Translations under genes and position numbers: made by a program
Notes under the pieces: generated by a model
What the model was told of the DNA's origin: nothing
Databases searched by the model: none
The model's input: the letters and a program-made list of their open reading frames with translations, nothing else
Shown here: one piece after another, positions 43,363 through 53,079 of the stretch
How positions within the stretch are numbered: the first letter of the stretch is position 1
How the letters are laid out: each line of letters begins with the position of its first letter
Assembly: GCA_030149165.1 (NCBI GenBank)
Contig: JASBRY010000008.1
Location: 372,001 to 436,000, forward strand
Reading direction: 5' to 3'
From: Phycisphaerales bacterium
Lineage (GTDB): Bacteria > Planctomycetota > Phycisphaerae > Phycisphaerales > UBA1924
DNA: 64,000 nt

Positions 43363-43677
43363 GTTGATGCCGATCAATCATTCAAATCTTTGAGTATCAT
43401 CTCATTGATTTGGTCACGAACATTCTGACCTAGGAAGCACCAAACACGATTGAGAATAAGGATCTGTTTTCTCTCGATCGATACATCTCTATCTGGTGCG
43501 CCGCTTTTGCGACACGAACATCGGTTTTCTGCAGTTCTGAACCATTTACTTGGACAGTTCAAGTCTGATAGAGACCAATAAAGCAGAAAATGATCATTTC
43601 ACAAGAACAATCATCCCGACCGCGTCGATCAAGGATGAAGGAGCAACTCGAGTTGTTTAGTGAGGTATACTCCATTG
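43363..43677. other. Intergenic region between the island and the ABC exporter operon
   Basis: This 315-bp AT-richer stretch shows no convincing gene; the 62-residue minus ORF at 43374-43562 has no supporting feature. TATACT at 43666-43671 just before the next gene could be a -10 box without a good -35. Confidence 0.45.
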
Positions 43678-44049
43678 ATGCGAACATTCATCACCAGTCT
43701 GCTGATTGCTGCGATGCTTGTCACGCCGTTGCGTGCATGGACATCCCAGATGCAGTGCGGCTGTGACATTCCAAGCATCACTTCCAGCATTGAATCATCG
43801 TCAGATACCTGTTGTCCAGTGACCCCTCAACAGGACCAAGACGAGTCTGAACGCCAACCATCACCTTGTGACGATCAGGATTGCCCTCCTGATTGCTGTG
43901 ATTTGACGATCGGGAGTGCTTTCGTGCTGCCGATCATGTCGAGTTTTGTGGCGAGTTCAATCGAGTTGCGAAGCAATCTTGTGCCGCCGCAAACCGATCG
44001 CGCGTCACCTCACCTCCAGCGGCTCAAGCGTCCTCCACGATCAGTGTGA
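43678..44049 (+). CDS. Small Cys-rich secreted protein
   Basis: The ATG at 43678 (MRTFITSLLIAAMLV) is preferred over the GTG at 43660; it starts a Sec signal peptide of about 20 residues. The mature part of roughly 100 residues carries Cys clusters: MQCGCDIP, SDTCCPVT, SPCDDQDCPPDCCDL, nine Cys in about 50 residues. This resembles small metal-binding or disulfide-rich periplasmic proteins. I cannot name it. It precedes the exporter operon by 60 bp in the same direction, suggesting a substrate or metal-handling accessory. Confidence 0.6.
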   Translation: MRTFITSLLIAAMLVTPLRAWTSQMQCGCDIPSITSSIESSSDTCCPVTPQQDQDESERQPSPCDDQDCPPDCCDLTIGSAFVLPIMSSFVASSIELRSNLVPPQTDRASPHLQRLKRPPRSV

Positions 44050-44109
44050 TCTGTCCGTGTGCGCCTATGCGCACTCCCATTGACACATCACAACTGAATC
44101 GGAGTTGAC

Positions 44110-45666
44110 ATGACTTCCCAACCAGACCTCGGCAGGTCGCGGGCGTTTCCCCGTCGACCTCGCCTCCCTGTAATCATCCCGCTTGGGGTGGGCGCTTGCA
44201 TGCTCACGCTCATCGCGTGGAGTGCGTGGCCATTGCTGCGCCCCGCTCGCATGATCAAGATCGAGCAGGCGATCCTCGCTACATCCAGCAATCCCACTGA
44301 GCAGAGCATCGAATCCATCAGTGAAACTGAAGCGCCAAAGAGCACACGAATGGTTCAAGCCGCAGGTTGGCTCGAAGCACAACCCTACTTTGTCGCGGCC
44401 ACTGCGCTCGCTGATGGAGTCATCGAGGAGATGCTGGTCCTCGAAGGCGATCGCGTCGAAGCGGGACAGCCATTAGCACGCATGGTCCATGATGACGCAA
44501 AGCTCCAACTCGCAAGAGCACAGGCAAACCACGACTCATCGCTCGCTGCACTGAGTCTCGCGCAAGCGAAGCTCGCCGCTGCTCAGCAGAACTGGGAGGA
44601 GCCCTACGAGTTGGAACGCGCCGTCGCGAGCACGCAAGCGCACCTTGATGGATTGAACGCACAACTGACGCAGCTCCCCTCGCTGATCCGCACCGAACAG
44701 GCAATACTCATCAAAGCCGAGGAAGAGCACAAGCGGATAGAGACCGCGTATCGAAACAATGCGACATCCGAGATCGAGTACATAACGGCACGAGAGGAAC
44801 GAAACGCGCAAGCCGCGCGTCTGGAAGCGACACAAGCACAGGAGAGCATCCTCGTCGCTTCGATCTCACAAGCAGAAGCGGACCTCAGTGCGAAACTGCG
44901 AGCACTTGAACTCCGAATCGATGATCGAGAGCGGCTTGAAACGACAAGAGCCCAAGAGAATCTTGCTCGGAGCGAGGTCGCGTTTCGAGCTGCGATTCTT
45001 GACGAAGCACAACTCGAACTGGATCGGATGACGATCCACGCTCCGATCAGCGGCTATGTCCAGCGACGACTCAAAGCTCCAGGAGACAAGGTCCTCAGAG
45101 CGATGGACGACCCCTACTCCGCGCATATCGCGCATATCTACGACCCATCGAAACTCCAAGTCCGCGTCGATGTCCCGCTTGCCGATGCGTCTCAGGTGTT
45201 CGTTGGTCAGCGATGCGAGATCGTCGTCGAGGTGTTGCCAGACCGTACCTTCGAGGGTGAGGTGCTGATCGTGATGCACGAAGCGGACCTCCAGAAGAAC
45301 ACGCTCCAGATCAAGGTCCGAGTGATCGATCCCGATCCGGTACTGCGTCCTGAGATGCTTACACGCGTGAAGTTCTTGCCGGATCAATCTACGCCGAAGT
45401 TGCAAACCACTGATCGACAGAATGTCAAAGTCCCTGCGAGCGTGCTCGACACAAGCAGCGACGAAGATCGAGTTTGGATCGTCACAGAGCGCCACAACGG
45501 ACGAGGCGTGCTGCGATCGGTTCAAGTCTCCATCGAATCTCAAGAAGACGGCTGGGTCACGCTGGACGCCGACATCCCGCCGGGCGCTCTCATCGCTACA
45601 GATCCTGCATCATGCGCTCAAGGTGAACGCGTGCGATTTGTTTCAACTTCAGGAGGTGCGTCATGA
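44110..45666 (+). CDS. HlyD/MacA-type periplasmic adaptor of an ABC exporter
   Basis: The 518-residue protein has an N-terminal inner-membrane helix (LPVIIPLGVGACMLTLIAW, residues about 20-40), a lipoyl-like half (EMLVLEGDRVEAGQPLARM), a long coiled coil (residues about 150-290, rich in Ala, Gln and Glu), the returning lipoyl half (MTIHAPISGYVQRRLKAPGDKV) and a beta-barrel domain. This is the membrane fusion protein layout. It links an inner-membrane pump to the outer membrane. Its stop overlaps the ATPase gene by 4 bp. Confidence 0.92.
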   Translation: MTSQPDLGRSRAFPRRPRLPVIIPLGVGACMLTLIAWSAWPLLRPARMIKIEQAILATSSNPTEQSIESISETEAPKSTRMVQAAGWLEAQPYFVAATALADGVIEEMLVLEGDRVEAGQPLARMVHDDAKLQLARAQANHDSSLAALSLAQAKLAAAQQNWEEPYELERAVASTQAHLDGLNAQLTQLPSLIRTEQAILIKAEEEHKRIETAYRNNATSEIEYITAREERNAQAARLEATQAQESILVASISQAEADLSAKLRALELRIDDRERLETTRAQENLARSEVAFRAAILDEAQLELDRMTIHAPISGYVQRRLKAPGDKVLRAMDDPYSAHIAHIYDPSKLQVRVDVPLADASQVFVGQRCEIVVEVLPDRTFEGEVLIVMHEADLQKNTLQIKVRVIDPDPVLRPEMLTRVKFLPDQSTPKLQTTDRQNVKVPASVLDTSSDEDRVWIVTERHNGRGVLRSVQVSIESQEDGWVTLDADIPPGALIATDPASCAQGERVRFVSTSGGAS

Positions 45667-46361
45667 GTCTGATTGTCTGCGAACGCTTAACTCGCGAATA
45701 CCGCAAAGGCGAGAATGTCATCCGCCCGCTCGATGAGCTGACGCTTGAGGTCCCGAAGGGCGACTTCCTCGCTTTGATGGGTCCGAGCGGGAGCGGGAAG
45801 ACCACGCTGCTGAATCTCATCGCCGGGATCGATTCGCCGACCAGCGGATCGCTCACCATCGACGGCACCGACATCAGCACACTCTCGCGGAATCGTCTCG
45901 CCGCATGGCGATCGAGTCATGTGGGGTATGTCTTCCAGCTCTACAACCTCGTCCCCGTGCTCACAGCATACGAGAATGTCGAGCTCCCGTTGCTGCTCCA
46001 CAACCTGAGCCGCAGCGATCGTCACGATCGGGTCATGACGGCGCTGGAGCGCGTCGGGATCGCGGATCGCAGCGACCACTTCCCGCGCCAGATGTCTGGA
46101 GGACAAGAGCAGCGAGTCGCGATCGCGCGTGCGATTGTGACCGATCCAGCGATCATTGTCGCCGACGAACCGACTGGGGATCTCGATAAATCGTCGGCGC
46201 ATTCGGTGATGCAGCTGCTGCAGTCACTCAACCGTGAGCTCGACAAGACCGTCATCATGGTCACCCACGACCCCAAAACCACGGACTACGCAAAACGGAC
46301 CCTGCACCTCGACAAGGGTCAGCTCGTGGAGCAGAACATGGGAGCGGAGGTGCTCGCATGA
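45663..46361 (+). CDS. ABC exporter ATP-binding protein, MacB/LolD type
   Basis: The 232-residue ATPase has Walker [15 protein letters not shown] (near residue 40), the MacB/LolD-type Q-loop region [24 protein letters not shown], signature [15 protein letters not shown] and Walker [13 protein letters not shown]. It drives mechanotransmission by FtsX-type permeases rather than classic transport. ATGA overlaps join it to the adaptor and the first permease. Confidence 0.94.
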   Translation: MSLIVCERLTREYRKGENVIRPLDELTLEVPKGDFLALMGPSGSGKTTLLNLIAGIDSPTSGSLTIDGTDISTLSRNRLAAWRSSHVGYVFQLYNLVPVLTAYENVELPLLLHNLSRSDRHDRVMTALERVGIADRSDHFPRQMSGGQEQRVAIARAIVTDPAIIVADEPTGDLDKSSAHSVMQLLQSLNRELDKTVIMVTHDPKTTDYAKRTLHLDKGQLVEQNMGAEVLA

Positions 46362-47509
46362 AAGCACTCCAGTGCATCCCCTATGTCCTCAAACAGATCA
46401 CACGCAATCGCGTGCGTTCCTTGCTGACCATCGTGGGGATCGCGATCTCGATGTTCCTGTTCACTTCCGTACAAGCGATGAATCAGGGGGTGACCATCGC
46501 GACGAGCGAGACCGCAAATGACACGACACTCGTTGTCTATCGCGAGGATCGGTTCTGTCCCGCGACCAGTCAACTCCCGCAGGATTATCAGGGGCGCATC
46601 GAAAGGATCGACGGTGTCCGAAGTGTCACGCCGATGAAGATCGTGGTCTCGAACTGCCGAACCAGTCTCGATGTCATCACTTTCCGAGGAGTACCCAAGG
46701 ACGAGTTCATCAGCGGTCCCGGCGCGAAGTTTGAGGTCATCGATGGATCATTCGATGAGTGGCGCTCGCGCACCGACGCAGCGATCCTGGGAGAAACGCT
46801 CGCTCAGCGCCGCGGACTCAAGCCGGGGATGCGTTTCGATGCCGCGGGGATCACGGCGTATGTTGCTGCGGTGGTCCGCTCACCCGACCCGCAGGATCAG
46901 AATGTCGCATACACAGCGCTGGAGTTTGTCCAGCTCGCGGGAAGGGATCAGCTGGGGATCGTGACTCAGTTTAATGTGAAGGTCGAGGAGTCCTCCATGC
47001 TCGATCGCGTCGCGGAGGACATCGACGAGATGTTCCGGACCGCTCAAGAACCAACGGCGACATTCAGCGAGAAAGCATTCATCGGCCGCGTCGCGGACGA
47101 CATCATCGAGCTCGTCGGCTTCGCTCGCTGGCTCGGGATCGGATGCTTGGCAGCGGTCCTCGCGCTGGTCGCGAACTCCATTGTTCTTGGCGTGCAGAGC
47201 CGAGTGTCAGAGCATGCGGTTCTGCAGACGCTCGGATTCTCCGCGAGGCTTGTCGCGCTGCTGATCATCGTCGAAGGCGTGTTGCTTTCGCTCATCGGAG
47301 GGGCGCTCGGCGCTCTCGCGGCATTGATCGTCGCAAGCGTCGGTAGCTTCGCACTCTCTGTTGAAGGCACAAGCATCCCCATCGTCGCTGGTCCCGCACT
47401 GCTCCTGACAGGCATCCTCATCTGCGGCATCATCGGAACACTCGCGGGACTCTTGCCTGCGTGGCAAGCTTCTCGGAAGGAGATCGCGGCATGCTTCCGA
47501 GCCGCGTGA
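46358..47509 (+). CDS. FtsX/MacB-type ABC permease (first)
   Basis: The 383-residue protein has the MacB permease layout: an N-terminal helix (RSLLTIVGIAISMFLFTSVQA), a periplasmic domain of about 210 residues with two Cys (RFCPATSQ and VSNCRTSLD), and three C-terminal helices (CLAAVLALVANSIVLGVQSR, LLIIVEGVLLSLIGGALGALAAL, ALLLTGILICGIIGTLAGLLPAWQASRK). It pairs with the second permease, which is 7 bp downstream, as a heterodimer. Confidence 0.9.
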   Translation: MKALQCIPYVLKQITRNRVRSLLTIVGIAISMFLFTSVQAMNQGVTIATSETANDTTLVVYREDRFCPATSQLPQDYQGRIERIDGVRSVTPMKIVVSNCRTSLDVITFRGVPKDEFISGPGAKFEVIDGSFDEWRSRTDAAILGETLAQRRGLKPGMRFDAAGITAYVAAVVRSPDPQDQNVAYTALEFVQLAGRDQLGIVTQFNVKVEESSMLDRVAEDIDEMFRTAQEPTATFSEKAFIGRVADDIIELVGFARWLGIGCLAAVLALVANSIVLGVQSRVSEHAVLQTLGFSARLVALLIIVEGVLLSLIGGALGALAALIVASVGSFALSVEGTSIPIVAGPALLLTGILICGIIGTLAGLLPAWQASRKEIAACFRAA

Positions 47510-47516
47510 GCACACC

Positions 47517-48689
47517 ATGAGACAGCTCCCATTCCAGTACGCGCTTCGCAATCTTGGACGCTCTCGCGTACGCCTCATCGCGTCGCTCCTTGGCTCGACG
47601 CTGGTCGTGCTGCTCGTGCTCGCCTCAGGCGGTTTCGTTCGCGGCATGCAGCGCACGCTCACGCAAGACCAATCGATGAATCAGAACATCATGATCCTGG
47701 GAACAGGAAGCGAGGAAGGGGTCGAGCGATCTCAGATCGACGCGTCTGTCGCCGGGATCGCTGGAGCGAGTATCTCAGGGATCAAGGAACGCGCCGGCGT
47801 GCTCTTTGTCTCACCAGAGATCCACGCGGCGCTGCCTGTCCAACTTTCCGGTGAATCCGAGCAGGACTTCCCCGCCGTGATGCGAGGCGTGCGCGATGTA
47901 GCGTTGCTGGTCCATCCGGAGGTCGAGATCATCGAAGGACGACCACCTCGTCAGGGACACGAGGAGTTGATGGTGGGATCCCTCGCCGCGACCCGGCTGG
48001 GGATTCCGGACGAACGCTTGCACATCGGACAGACTATCCACTTCGATGATCGCGACTGGACCATCGTGGGACGATTCAGCGCCCCAAACACAGTCATGAA
48101 CGCGGAGATCTGGATCCCGCTGACTGATCTGCAGATCGCGACCAATCGCGAGTCCTCGCTCTCGTGCGTGATCGTCTCGCTCGACAGCGGGACATTCGCC
48201 GACGCTGATCTCTTTGCAAAGAGCCGGCTGGATCTTGAGATCACGGCGATCCGAGAGAATGCTTATTACGCTTCGATCGCGGCGTTCTACGCGCCGATTC
48301 GAGTGATGATCATCGTCACCGCGTCTCTGATCGCGACAGGAGGGATCCTCGGAGGACTCAACACCATGTACGCCGCGTTCGCGGCTCGCGTGCGAGAGGT
48401 TGGCATGCTCCAGGCATTGGGGTATACGCGTTCCGCGATTGTGATGAGTCTCACAGAGGAGTCTGTATTCTCCGCCGCGTGCGGTGCCCTGCTGGGGTCG
48501 ATCATCGGGCTCATGCTGCTCGATGGACTCGCCGTTCGATTCTCGATGGGTGCGTTCGCGTTATCGATCGATCCGCCCGTGCTGCTTACTGGATTGCTTG
48601 GAGGGCTCGTCGTCGGATTCATCGGCGCGATCCCCCCTGCCGTCCGTTGTCTTCGCCTCCCGATCACCGAGGCACTCAAATCACATTAA
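47517..48689 (+). CDS. FtsX/MacB-type ABC permease (second)
   Basis: The 390-residue protein has the same four-helix topology: an N-terminal helix (VRLIASLLGSTLVVLLVLASGGFV), a large periplasmic domain and three C-terminal helices, including VMIIVTASLIATGGILGGLNTMYAAFAARVREVGMLQALGYTR, whose charged loop is the coupling helix region. It lacks Cys in the periplasmic domain, unlike its partner. Together with the ATPase and HlyD-like adaptor it forms an export system of unknown substrate. Confidence 0.9.
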   Translation: MRQLPFQYALRNLGRSRVRLIASLLGSTLVVLLVLASGGFVRGMQRTLTQDQSMNQNIMILGTGSEEGVERSQIDASVAGIAGASISGIKERAGVLFVSPEIHAALPVQLSGESEQDFPAVMRGVRDVALLVHPEVEIIEGRPPRQGHEELMVGSLAATRLGIPDERLHIGQTIHFDDRDWTIVGRFSAPNTVMNAEIWIPLTDLQIATNRESSLSCVIVSLDSGTFADADLFAKSRLDLEITAIRENAYYASIAAFYAPIRVMIIVTASLIATGGILGGLNTMYAAFAARVREVGMLQALGYTRSAIVMSLTEESVFSAACGALLGSIIGLMLLDGLAVRFSMGAFALSIDPPVLLTGLLGGLVVGFIGAIPPAVRCLRLPITEALKSH

Positions 48690-48713
48690 CCCAAAGCATA
48701 CAAGGAGTATGTC

Positions 48714-49235
48714 ATGCTGAAATCATCCACCATTGCACTCATCGCATCAACACTCATGGTCTTGAGTGGATGCCAAGACACATCGAACTCGTCACAAACA
48801 CAAGCCCCGTCATCAACTCAAGCGACAACACCCACTTGGGTGCTCACCAGTGCCCCTGCTGGAGATGTTTCTGTGACTGAAGCCAAAGCATCAGCAAGCG
48901 AGGGAGATCAGATCGTCATCCGCGGACGGATCGGTGGACGCCGCTCCCCTATCAGCAGTGAGAGCCCCATTTTCACCATTGTGGATCTCGAACTAGAGTA
49001 CTGTGGTCAGTTCAGCGCGGACGGCTGTCGAACCCCTTGGGATTACTGCTGCGAGACTCCTGAAACACTGACCATGAACTCCGCGACTGTGCAAGTCCAA
49101 GGGAGCGAGGTCGATCTCACGGCTGCTGGACTCGAACCACTGGACGAGGTGGTGCTGATCGGTGTTGTTGGGCCACGCCCTGACCAGCAAGTTCTGACGA
49201 TCCGGGCTACCGGCCTCTATTCCGTCGGCGGGTAA
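48714..49235 (+). CDS. Uncharacterised lipoprotein of the exporter operon
   Basis: The 173-residue protein begins with LIASTLMVLSGCQDT, a lipoprotein signal with the Cys near residue 20. Residues 30-50 are Ser/Thr/Gln-rich; the rest has strands like DQIVIRGRIGGRRSPISSESPIFTIVD that recall an OB-like fold. A Cys-bearing segment, GCRTPWDYCCETPET, might bind metal. I know no function. It is 24 bp downstream of the permease and in the same direction, so it is probably part of the exporter. Confidence 0.6.
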   Translation: MLKSSTIALIASTLMVLSGCQDTSNSSQTQAPSSTQATTPTWVLTSAPAGDVSVTEAKASASEGDQIVIRGRIGGRRSPISSESPIFTIVDLELEYCGQFSADGCRTPWDYCCETPETLTMNSATVQVQGSEVDLTAAGLEPLDEVVLIGVVGPRPDQQVLTIRATGLYSVGG

Positions 49236-49270
49236 ACTCGTTGGTCTGGAGTGAACAGAGCGTGCTGCTT

Positions 49271-49292
49271 GATATGTCTGGATTCACATATC
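49271..49292 (+). terminator. Weak hairpin after the exporter operon
   Basis: GATATGT-N8-ACATATC forms a 7-bp stem, extendable by one pair on each side. There is no T-run behind it, so termination is doubtful. It lies 35 bp after the lipoprotein stop, inside a 266-bp gap that otherwise holds nothing evident. Confidence 0.35.
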
Positions 49293-49501
49293 AGAATCTG
49301 TACCGTTCATCATGTCCAGCATGTGACACGAGGGCAGGCACAGAAATCTATGTATCAACTCGTGCATAGGTGCCAGAGATTTATACCTTTCATAATCCGC
49401 CCTCCCTCGATCAACATCCTGTGAACCAACCCTCTGTAGTTCGATCAGATCATTTGTATAAGTGATGAACTGCTTTTGTTGTGAGCGTGATACTATTCCC
49501 T

Positions 49502-50113
49502 ATGCGCTCATACACCATATCTATAAGCACAATCCTGCTGCTGATTTCACTCGCTATCACTGCGTGCAAAGAAAGCAGCGTCAAAGAACAACGCATCGAG
49601 AAAGGCATTGAGCAGTTCGAATATACCGAGCCGCCGGCTACACCCGAAACGGATCCGATGATCTCAAATCAATCCGAAATAACAAGCACCGATCATCCAT
49701 GGCAACCCCCTCAAAGCTGGACTAAAGATGACACACCACGATCGATGAGACTCGCGACCTACATAATCCCATCGGAAGCCGGGGATCAGGAGGTCGCAGT
49801 CACACGATTCCCTGGACAGGTCGGAGGCGTGCTCGCGAACATCAATCGATGGCGTGGACAGATGGGACTGCAACCGATCGCGGAGCCGGAACTCGCGGAT
49901 CACATCGATCGGTTCATGCTCAAAATACTGGATGACTCCTTCGATGGATACCAAACCCGCATCGAATCGGAGCAGGGCGTGATGATCGCCGTAGGCATAT
50001 TCCAAGAGTCGATCAACCAGACCTGGTTCGTACGATCAACACTCCCAGATCCCGAGATCGCGGATCAACTCCAAGACCAGATCATCGAGTTCGCACGCTC
50101 AATCGCACAGTAA
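49502..50113 (+). CDS. Uncharacterised lipoprotein upstream of the cytochrome c synthetase
   Basis: The ATG at 49502 (MRSYTISISTILLLISLAITACKES) gives a lipoprotein signal with the Cys near residue 19; the GTG at 49481 is less likely. The mature 185 residues have no family I recognise; a stretch near residues 85-110 (LATYIIPSEAGDQEVAVTRFPG) and the end (GIFQESINQTWFVRSTLPDPEIA) are strand-rich. It ends 13 bp before ccsBA and is likely co-transcribed. An assembly or respiratory accessory role is only inferred. Confidence 0.6.
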   Translation: MRSYTISISTILLLISLAITACKESSVKEQRIEKGIEQFEYTEPPATPETDPMISNQSEITSTDHPWQPPQSWTKDDTPRSMRLATYIIPSEAGDQEVAVTRFPGQVGGVLANINRWRGQMGLQPIAEPELADHIDRFMLKILDDSFDGYQTRIESEQGVMIAVGIFQESINQTWFVRSTLPDPEIADQLQDQIIEFARSIAQ

Positions 50114-50126
50114 GGCAGGTCGATAC

Positions 50127-53018
50127 ATGCTCAAGCGATTGCTTTCAACGCTCGCATCTCTCAAGCTCACCGTTCTACTCCTCTCGCTCGCGATGATCCT
50201 GATTTTCGTCGGCACACTCGCACAGACATACCTAGGGGTCTGGCAAGCGGTCGATACATACTTCCGCTCGTGGATCGCGATGATTGACTTCGGAATCTTG
50301 CTGAGCGGGGATCCAGGAAAGCTCCGCTTCCCGTTTCCCGGCGGACTCACCATCTCCGCGCTCATGATCCTCAACCTGCTCGCGGCACACATCATCCGAT
50401 TCAAAGCATCGCGCAAACGCATCGGGATCCTTGTGCTCCACGCGGGACTCATCGTGCTGCTGCTCGGAGAGTTTGTAACAGGGTTCTTCGCTGACGAGGG
50501 GATGATGTCGATCGACGAGGGACAGCGATCTTCATTCCTCGAAGACATCCGTGAGGTGGAGATTGCGGTCGTCGATCCAAGTCACGACGAGCACGATCGG
50601 GTCATCTCTGTCCCGATGAGCATGATCGTGCGTGCGGCACGAACCGACCAAATCATCAGCGATGATCGGCTCCCCTTTGCGATCCAAGTCCAGCAGTGGA
50701 TGCCCAACGCGCAGCTGTTCCGAGCAGATCCCAGCAACTCACAGAATCCAGCGACCGATGGGATCGGACTCGAAGCACGCGCCGAGGAAATCCAACAGGT
50801 GTCCGGCATCGAAGCGAACAAGTCTGACGCTCCCGCGGTGTACGTGACCCTGATGGACAACGACAATCCAATCGGGACGTGGATGCTCTCGTCCATGCTC
50901 ACCGATCTGCAAAGGGTGGAACACGGCAACAATATCTATGGATTAGCTCTGCGTTACAAGCGGACCTACCTCCCCTACGAGATACATCTCAACGATTTCA
51001 GCCACGACATTTTCACGGGCACTTCGATCGCGAAGAACTTCTCGAGTGATGTGCGGATCATCGATCCAACGAATGGCACTGATCGTGAGGTGCGGATCTG
51101 GATGAATAACCCGCTCAGATACGCCGGACGCACGTTTTATCAAGCGTCGTATAAACAAGACGGCAGCGGGACGGTGCTGCAGGTCGTCCGGAATCCGGGC
51201 TGGCTCATGCCCTACCTCGCGTGCATCCTCGTCAGCGTCGGGATGACCTATCACTTCCTGCAGACCATGATCGGATTCATGCGCCGACGATTGCGGGATG
51301 GCCCGATCCTGATGGGTGCTTCACCAGCTCCCAAAGGAACGATCGATGTCGCTTTGCCGCTTGTGGTGTTCGGGATCGGAATGATGGTCGCGCTGAGTTC
51401 TACGCTCAGACCACAGCCCCTGAGTGATCTTGATACGCAGCGGTTCGCTGAGCTTCCAGTCTCCTCAGGAGGACGCATCAAACCAATCGATACCGCGGCA
51501 CGATCCATGATGATGGTCGCTGGAGGCAAGCAAACGACAACATCAGACGAGGGACGAATCTCCGCGGTCCGATTCATGATTGACCTGATCGCGAATCCCG
51601 ATCAGATCAGAGGTCTCCCGCTCGTGCGGATCGATCATCCCGATGTGCTCGCGATGATCGACAAAGACCCTTCGCAGAGCGGTAGACACCCACTGGATGC
51701 GATCGAGCCGCATTGGTCAGCGATCACACAACAAGCAAGTCAGGCGCACGGCATTGATCCCAAGGAACGCGATGGATTCCAACGCGCGATCATCCAGCTC
51801 CATGATCGTGTCAATCGTGTGCTTTCGTACGCACAAATGCATCAGCCGTTTGCCATCCCCCCACTGTCTGCTGATGGTCAATGGCAACCATTCCACGACG
51901 CATTTCTTGATGATCAAGGATCAGACACACCTCACCCAAGCGTGGCACACCTCACTGCAATCATGAACGCCGCGAATATTGGTGATTCAGAGGGGTTTTC
52001 AGCTTCGGCGGATTCATACTACATGCTGCTTGAACAATCGATGCCTGAGGTGATGCGAAAGATGCGTCTGGAGGTCTGGTTCAATCGTGCATCATTGTTT
52101 ACGACGACGACCGCGGTGTACATCCTCGCGTTCCTCTGCGTGTGTTTCTCATTTGTAGCACGCGCCGGATCGCACAACGCGAAGCTTGCGGAACGACTGC
52201 GATCCAGCTCATGGATGCTCCTGCTTGTCGCGGTGCTCGTGCATACGCTCGCGATCGGGTTACGGATCTATCTGCAGGATCGACCTCCGGTGACCAATCT
52301 CTACTCATCTGCGATCTTTGTGGGTTGGGCATCAGCGCTCGCGGGGTTGGTAATCGAGCGTTTCTTCCGGCTAGGGATCGCTGTCTTGGGGGCTACCGCG
52401 ATCGGGACCTCGACGCTCATCATCGCGCACAACCTCGGGAACGACGGTGACACGATGCAGATGATGCAAGCCGTGCTCGACAGCAACTTCTGGCTCGCGA
52501 CGCATGTCATCACAATCACGCTCGGATACTCCGCGACCTTCCTCGCTGGCTCGATCGCGATGATCTATCTCATTGCTCAGATCTGCACCAAAGCCGTGAC
52601 CCCTGAACGAGAACGCTCGATGATCCGCATGGTCTACGGCGTCGTCTGTTTCGCGATGCTGCTGAGTTTCGTAGGGACAGTGCTCGGAGGGATCTGGGCC
52701 GACCAATCTTGGGGACGATTCTGGGGATGGGATCCGAAGGAGAATGGTGCCGCTCTGGTGGTACTCATCAACGCGATTATCCTACATGCTCGCTGGGGAG
52801 GCTTGGTCCGAGCTCGAGGGATTGCCGTGCTCGCCGTAGCAGGAAACATAGTCACCGCATGGAGTTGGTTCGGGACCAACATGCTGGGAGTCGGCCTCCA
52901 CTCCTATGGCTTCATGGACTCCGCATTGATTTGGCTAGCTCTCTTTGTCGTCGCGCAAATCATGCTGATGCTTACTGCATTCATTCCAAAAAAACTGAAA
53001 CGAACCACTACCTCCTGA
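50127..53018 (+). CDS. Fused cytochrome c synthetase CcsB-CcsA (ResB-ResC)
   Basis: The 963-residue protein joins ResB/CcsB (residues about 1-400, with several membrane helices and a large periplasmic domain) to CcsA (residues about 660-955). The CcsA WWD haem-handling motif reads WGRFWGWDPKENGAALVVL near residue 870, with conserved His residues around it. It carries haem across the membrane and attaches it to CxxCH proteins (system II). It lies directly upstream of nrfHA, whose products need nine haem attachments, so it is probably a dedicated synthetase. No CcmABC (system I) is seen. Confidence 0.94.
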   Translation: MLKRLLSTLASLKLTVLLLSLAMILIFVGTLAQTYLGVWQAVDTYFRSWIAMIDFGILLSGDPGKLRFPFPGGLTISALMILNLLAAHIIRFKASRKRIGILVLHAGLIVLLLGEFVTGFFADEGMMSIDEGQRSSFLEDIREVEIAVVDPSHDEHDRVISVPMSMIVRAARTDQIISDDRLPFAIQVQQWMPNAQLFRADPSNSQNPATDGIGLEARAEEIQQVSGIEANKSDAPAVYVTLMDNDNPIGTWMLSSMLTDLQRVEHGNNIYGLALRYKRTYLPYEIHLNDFSHDIFTGTSIAKNFSSDVRIIDPTNGTDREVRIWMNNPLRYAGRTFYQASYKQDGSGTVLQVVRNPGWLMPYLACILVSVGMTYHFLQTMIGFMRRRLRDGPILMGASPAPKGTIDVALPLVVFGIGMMVALSSTLRPQPLSDLDTQRFAELPVSSGGRIKPIDTAARSMMMVAGGKQTTTSDEGRISAVRFMIDLIANPDQIRGLPLVRIDHPDVLAMIDKDPSQSGRHPLDAIEPHWSAITQQASQAHGIDPKERDGFQRAIIQLHDRVNRVLSYAQMHQPFAIPPLSADGQWQPFHDAFLDDQGSDTPHPSVAHLTAIMNAANIGDSEGFSASADSYYMLLEQSMPEVMRKMRLEVWFNRASLFTTTTAVYILAFLCVCFSFVARAGSHNAKLAERLRSSSWMLLLVAVLVHTLAIGLRIYLQDRPPVTNLYSSAIFVGWASALAGLVIERFFRLGIAVLGATAIGTSTLIIAHNLGNDGDTMQMMQAVLDSNFWLATHVITITLGYSATFLAGSIAMIYLIAQICTKAVTPERERSMIRMVYGVVCFAMLLSFVGTVLGGIWADQSWGRFWGWDPKENGAALVVLINAIILHARWGGLVRARGIAVLAVAGNIVTAWSWFGTNMLGVGLHSYGFMDSALIWLALFVVAQIMLMLTAFIPKKLKRTTTS

Positions 53019-53079
53019 TTTGTATATACGGATACGATTGTCTAATATCTCACAACACACCAACTGATCGTGAGACGCA

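Noticed and set aside
43374-43562. 62-residue minus ORF between the island and exporter
   Set aside because: It lacks a ribosome site and conserved pattern; it is treated as intergenic.
53025-53034. TATACGGATA upstream of nrfH and again after the porin (56749-56758), with ATACGGAT also in the cco leader
   Set aside because: The same core GATACGGATCT also appears inside the coding region of 41382-42008, so the match is probably chance in this sequence composition.
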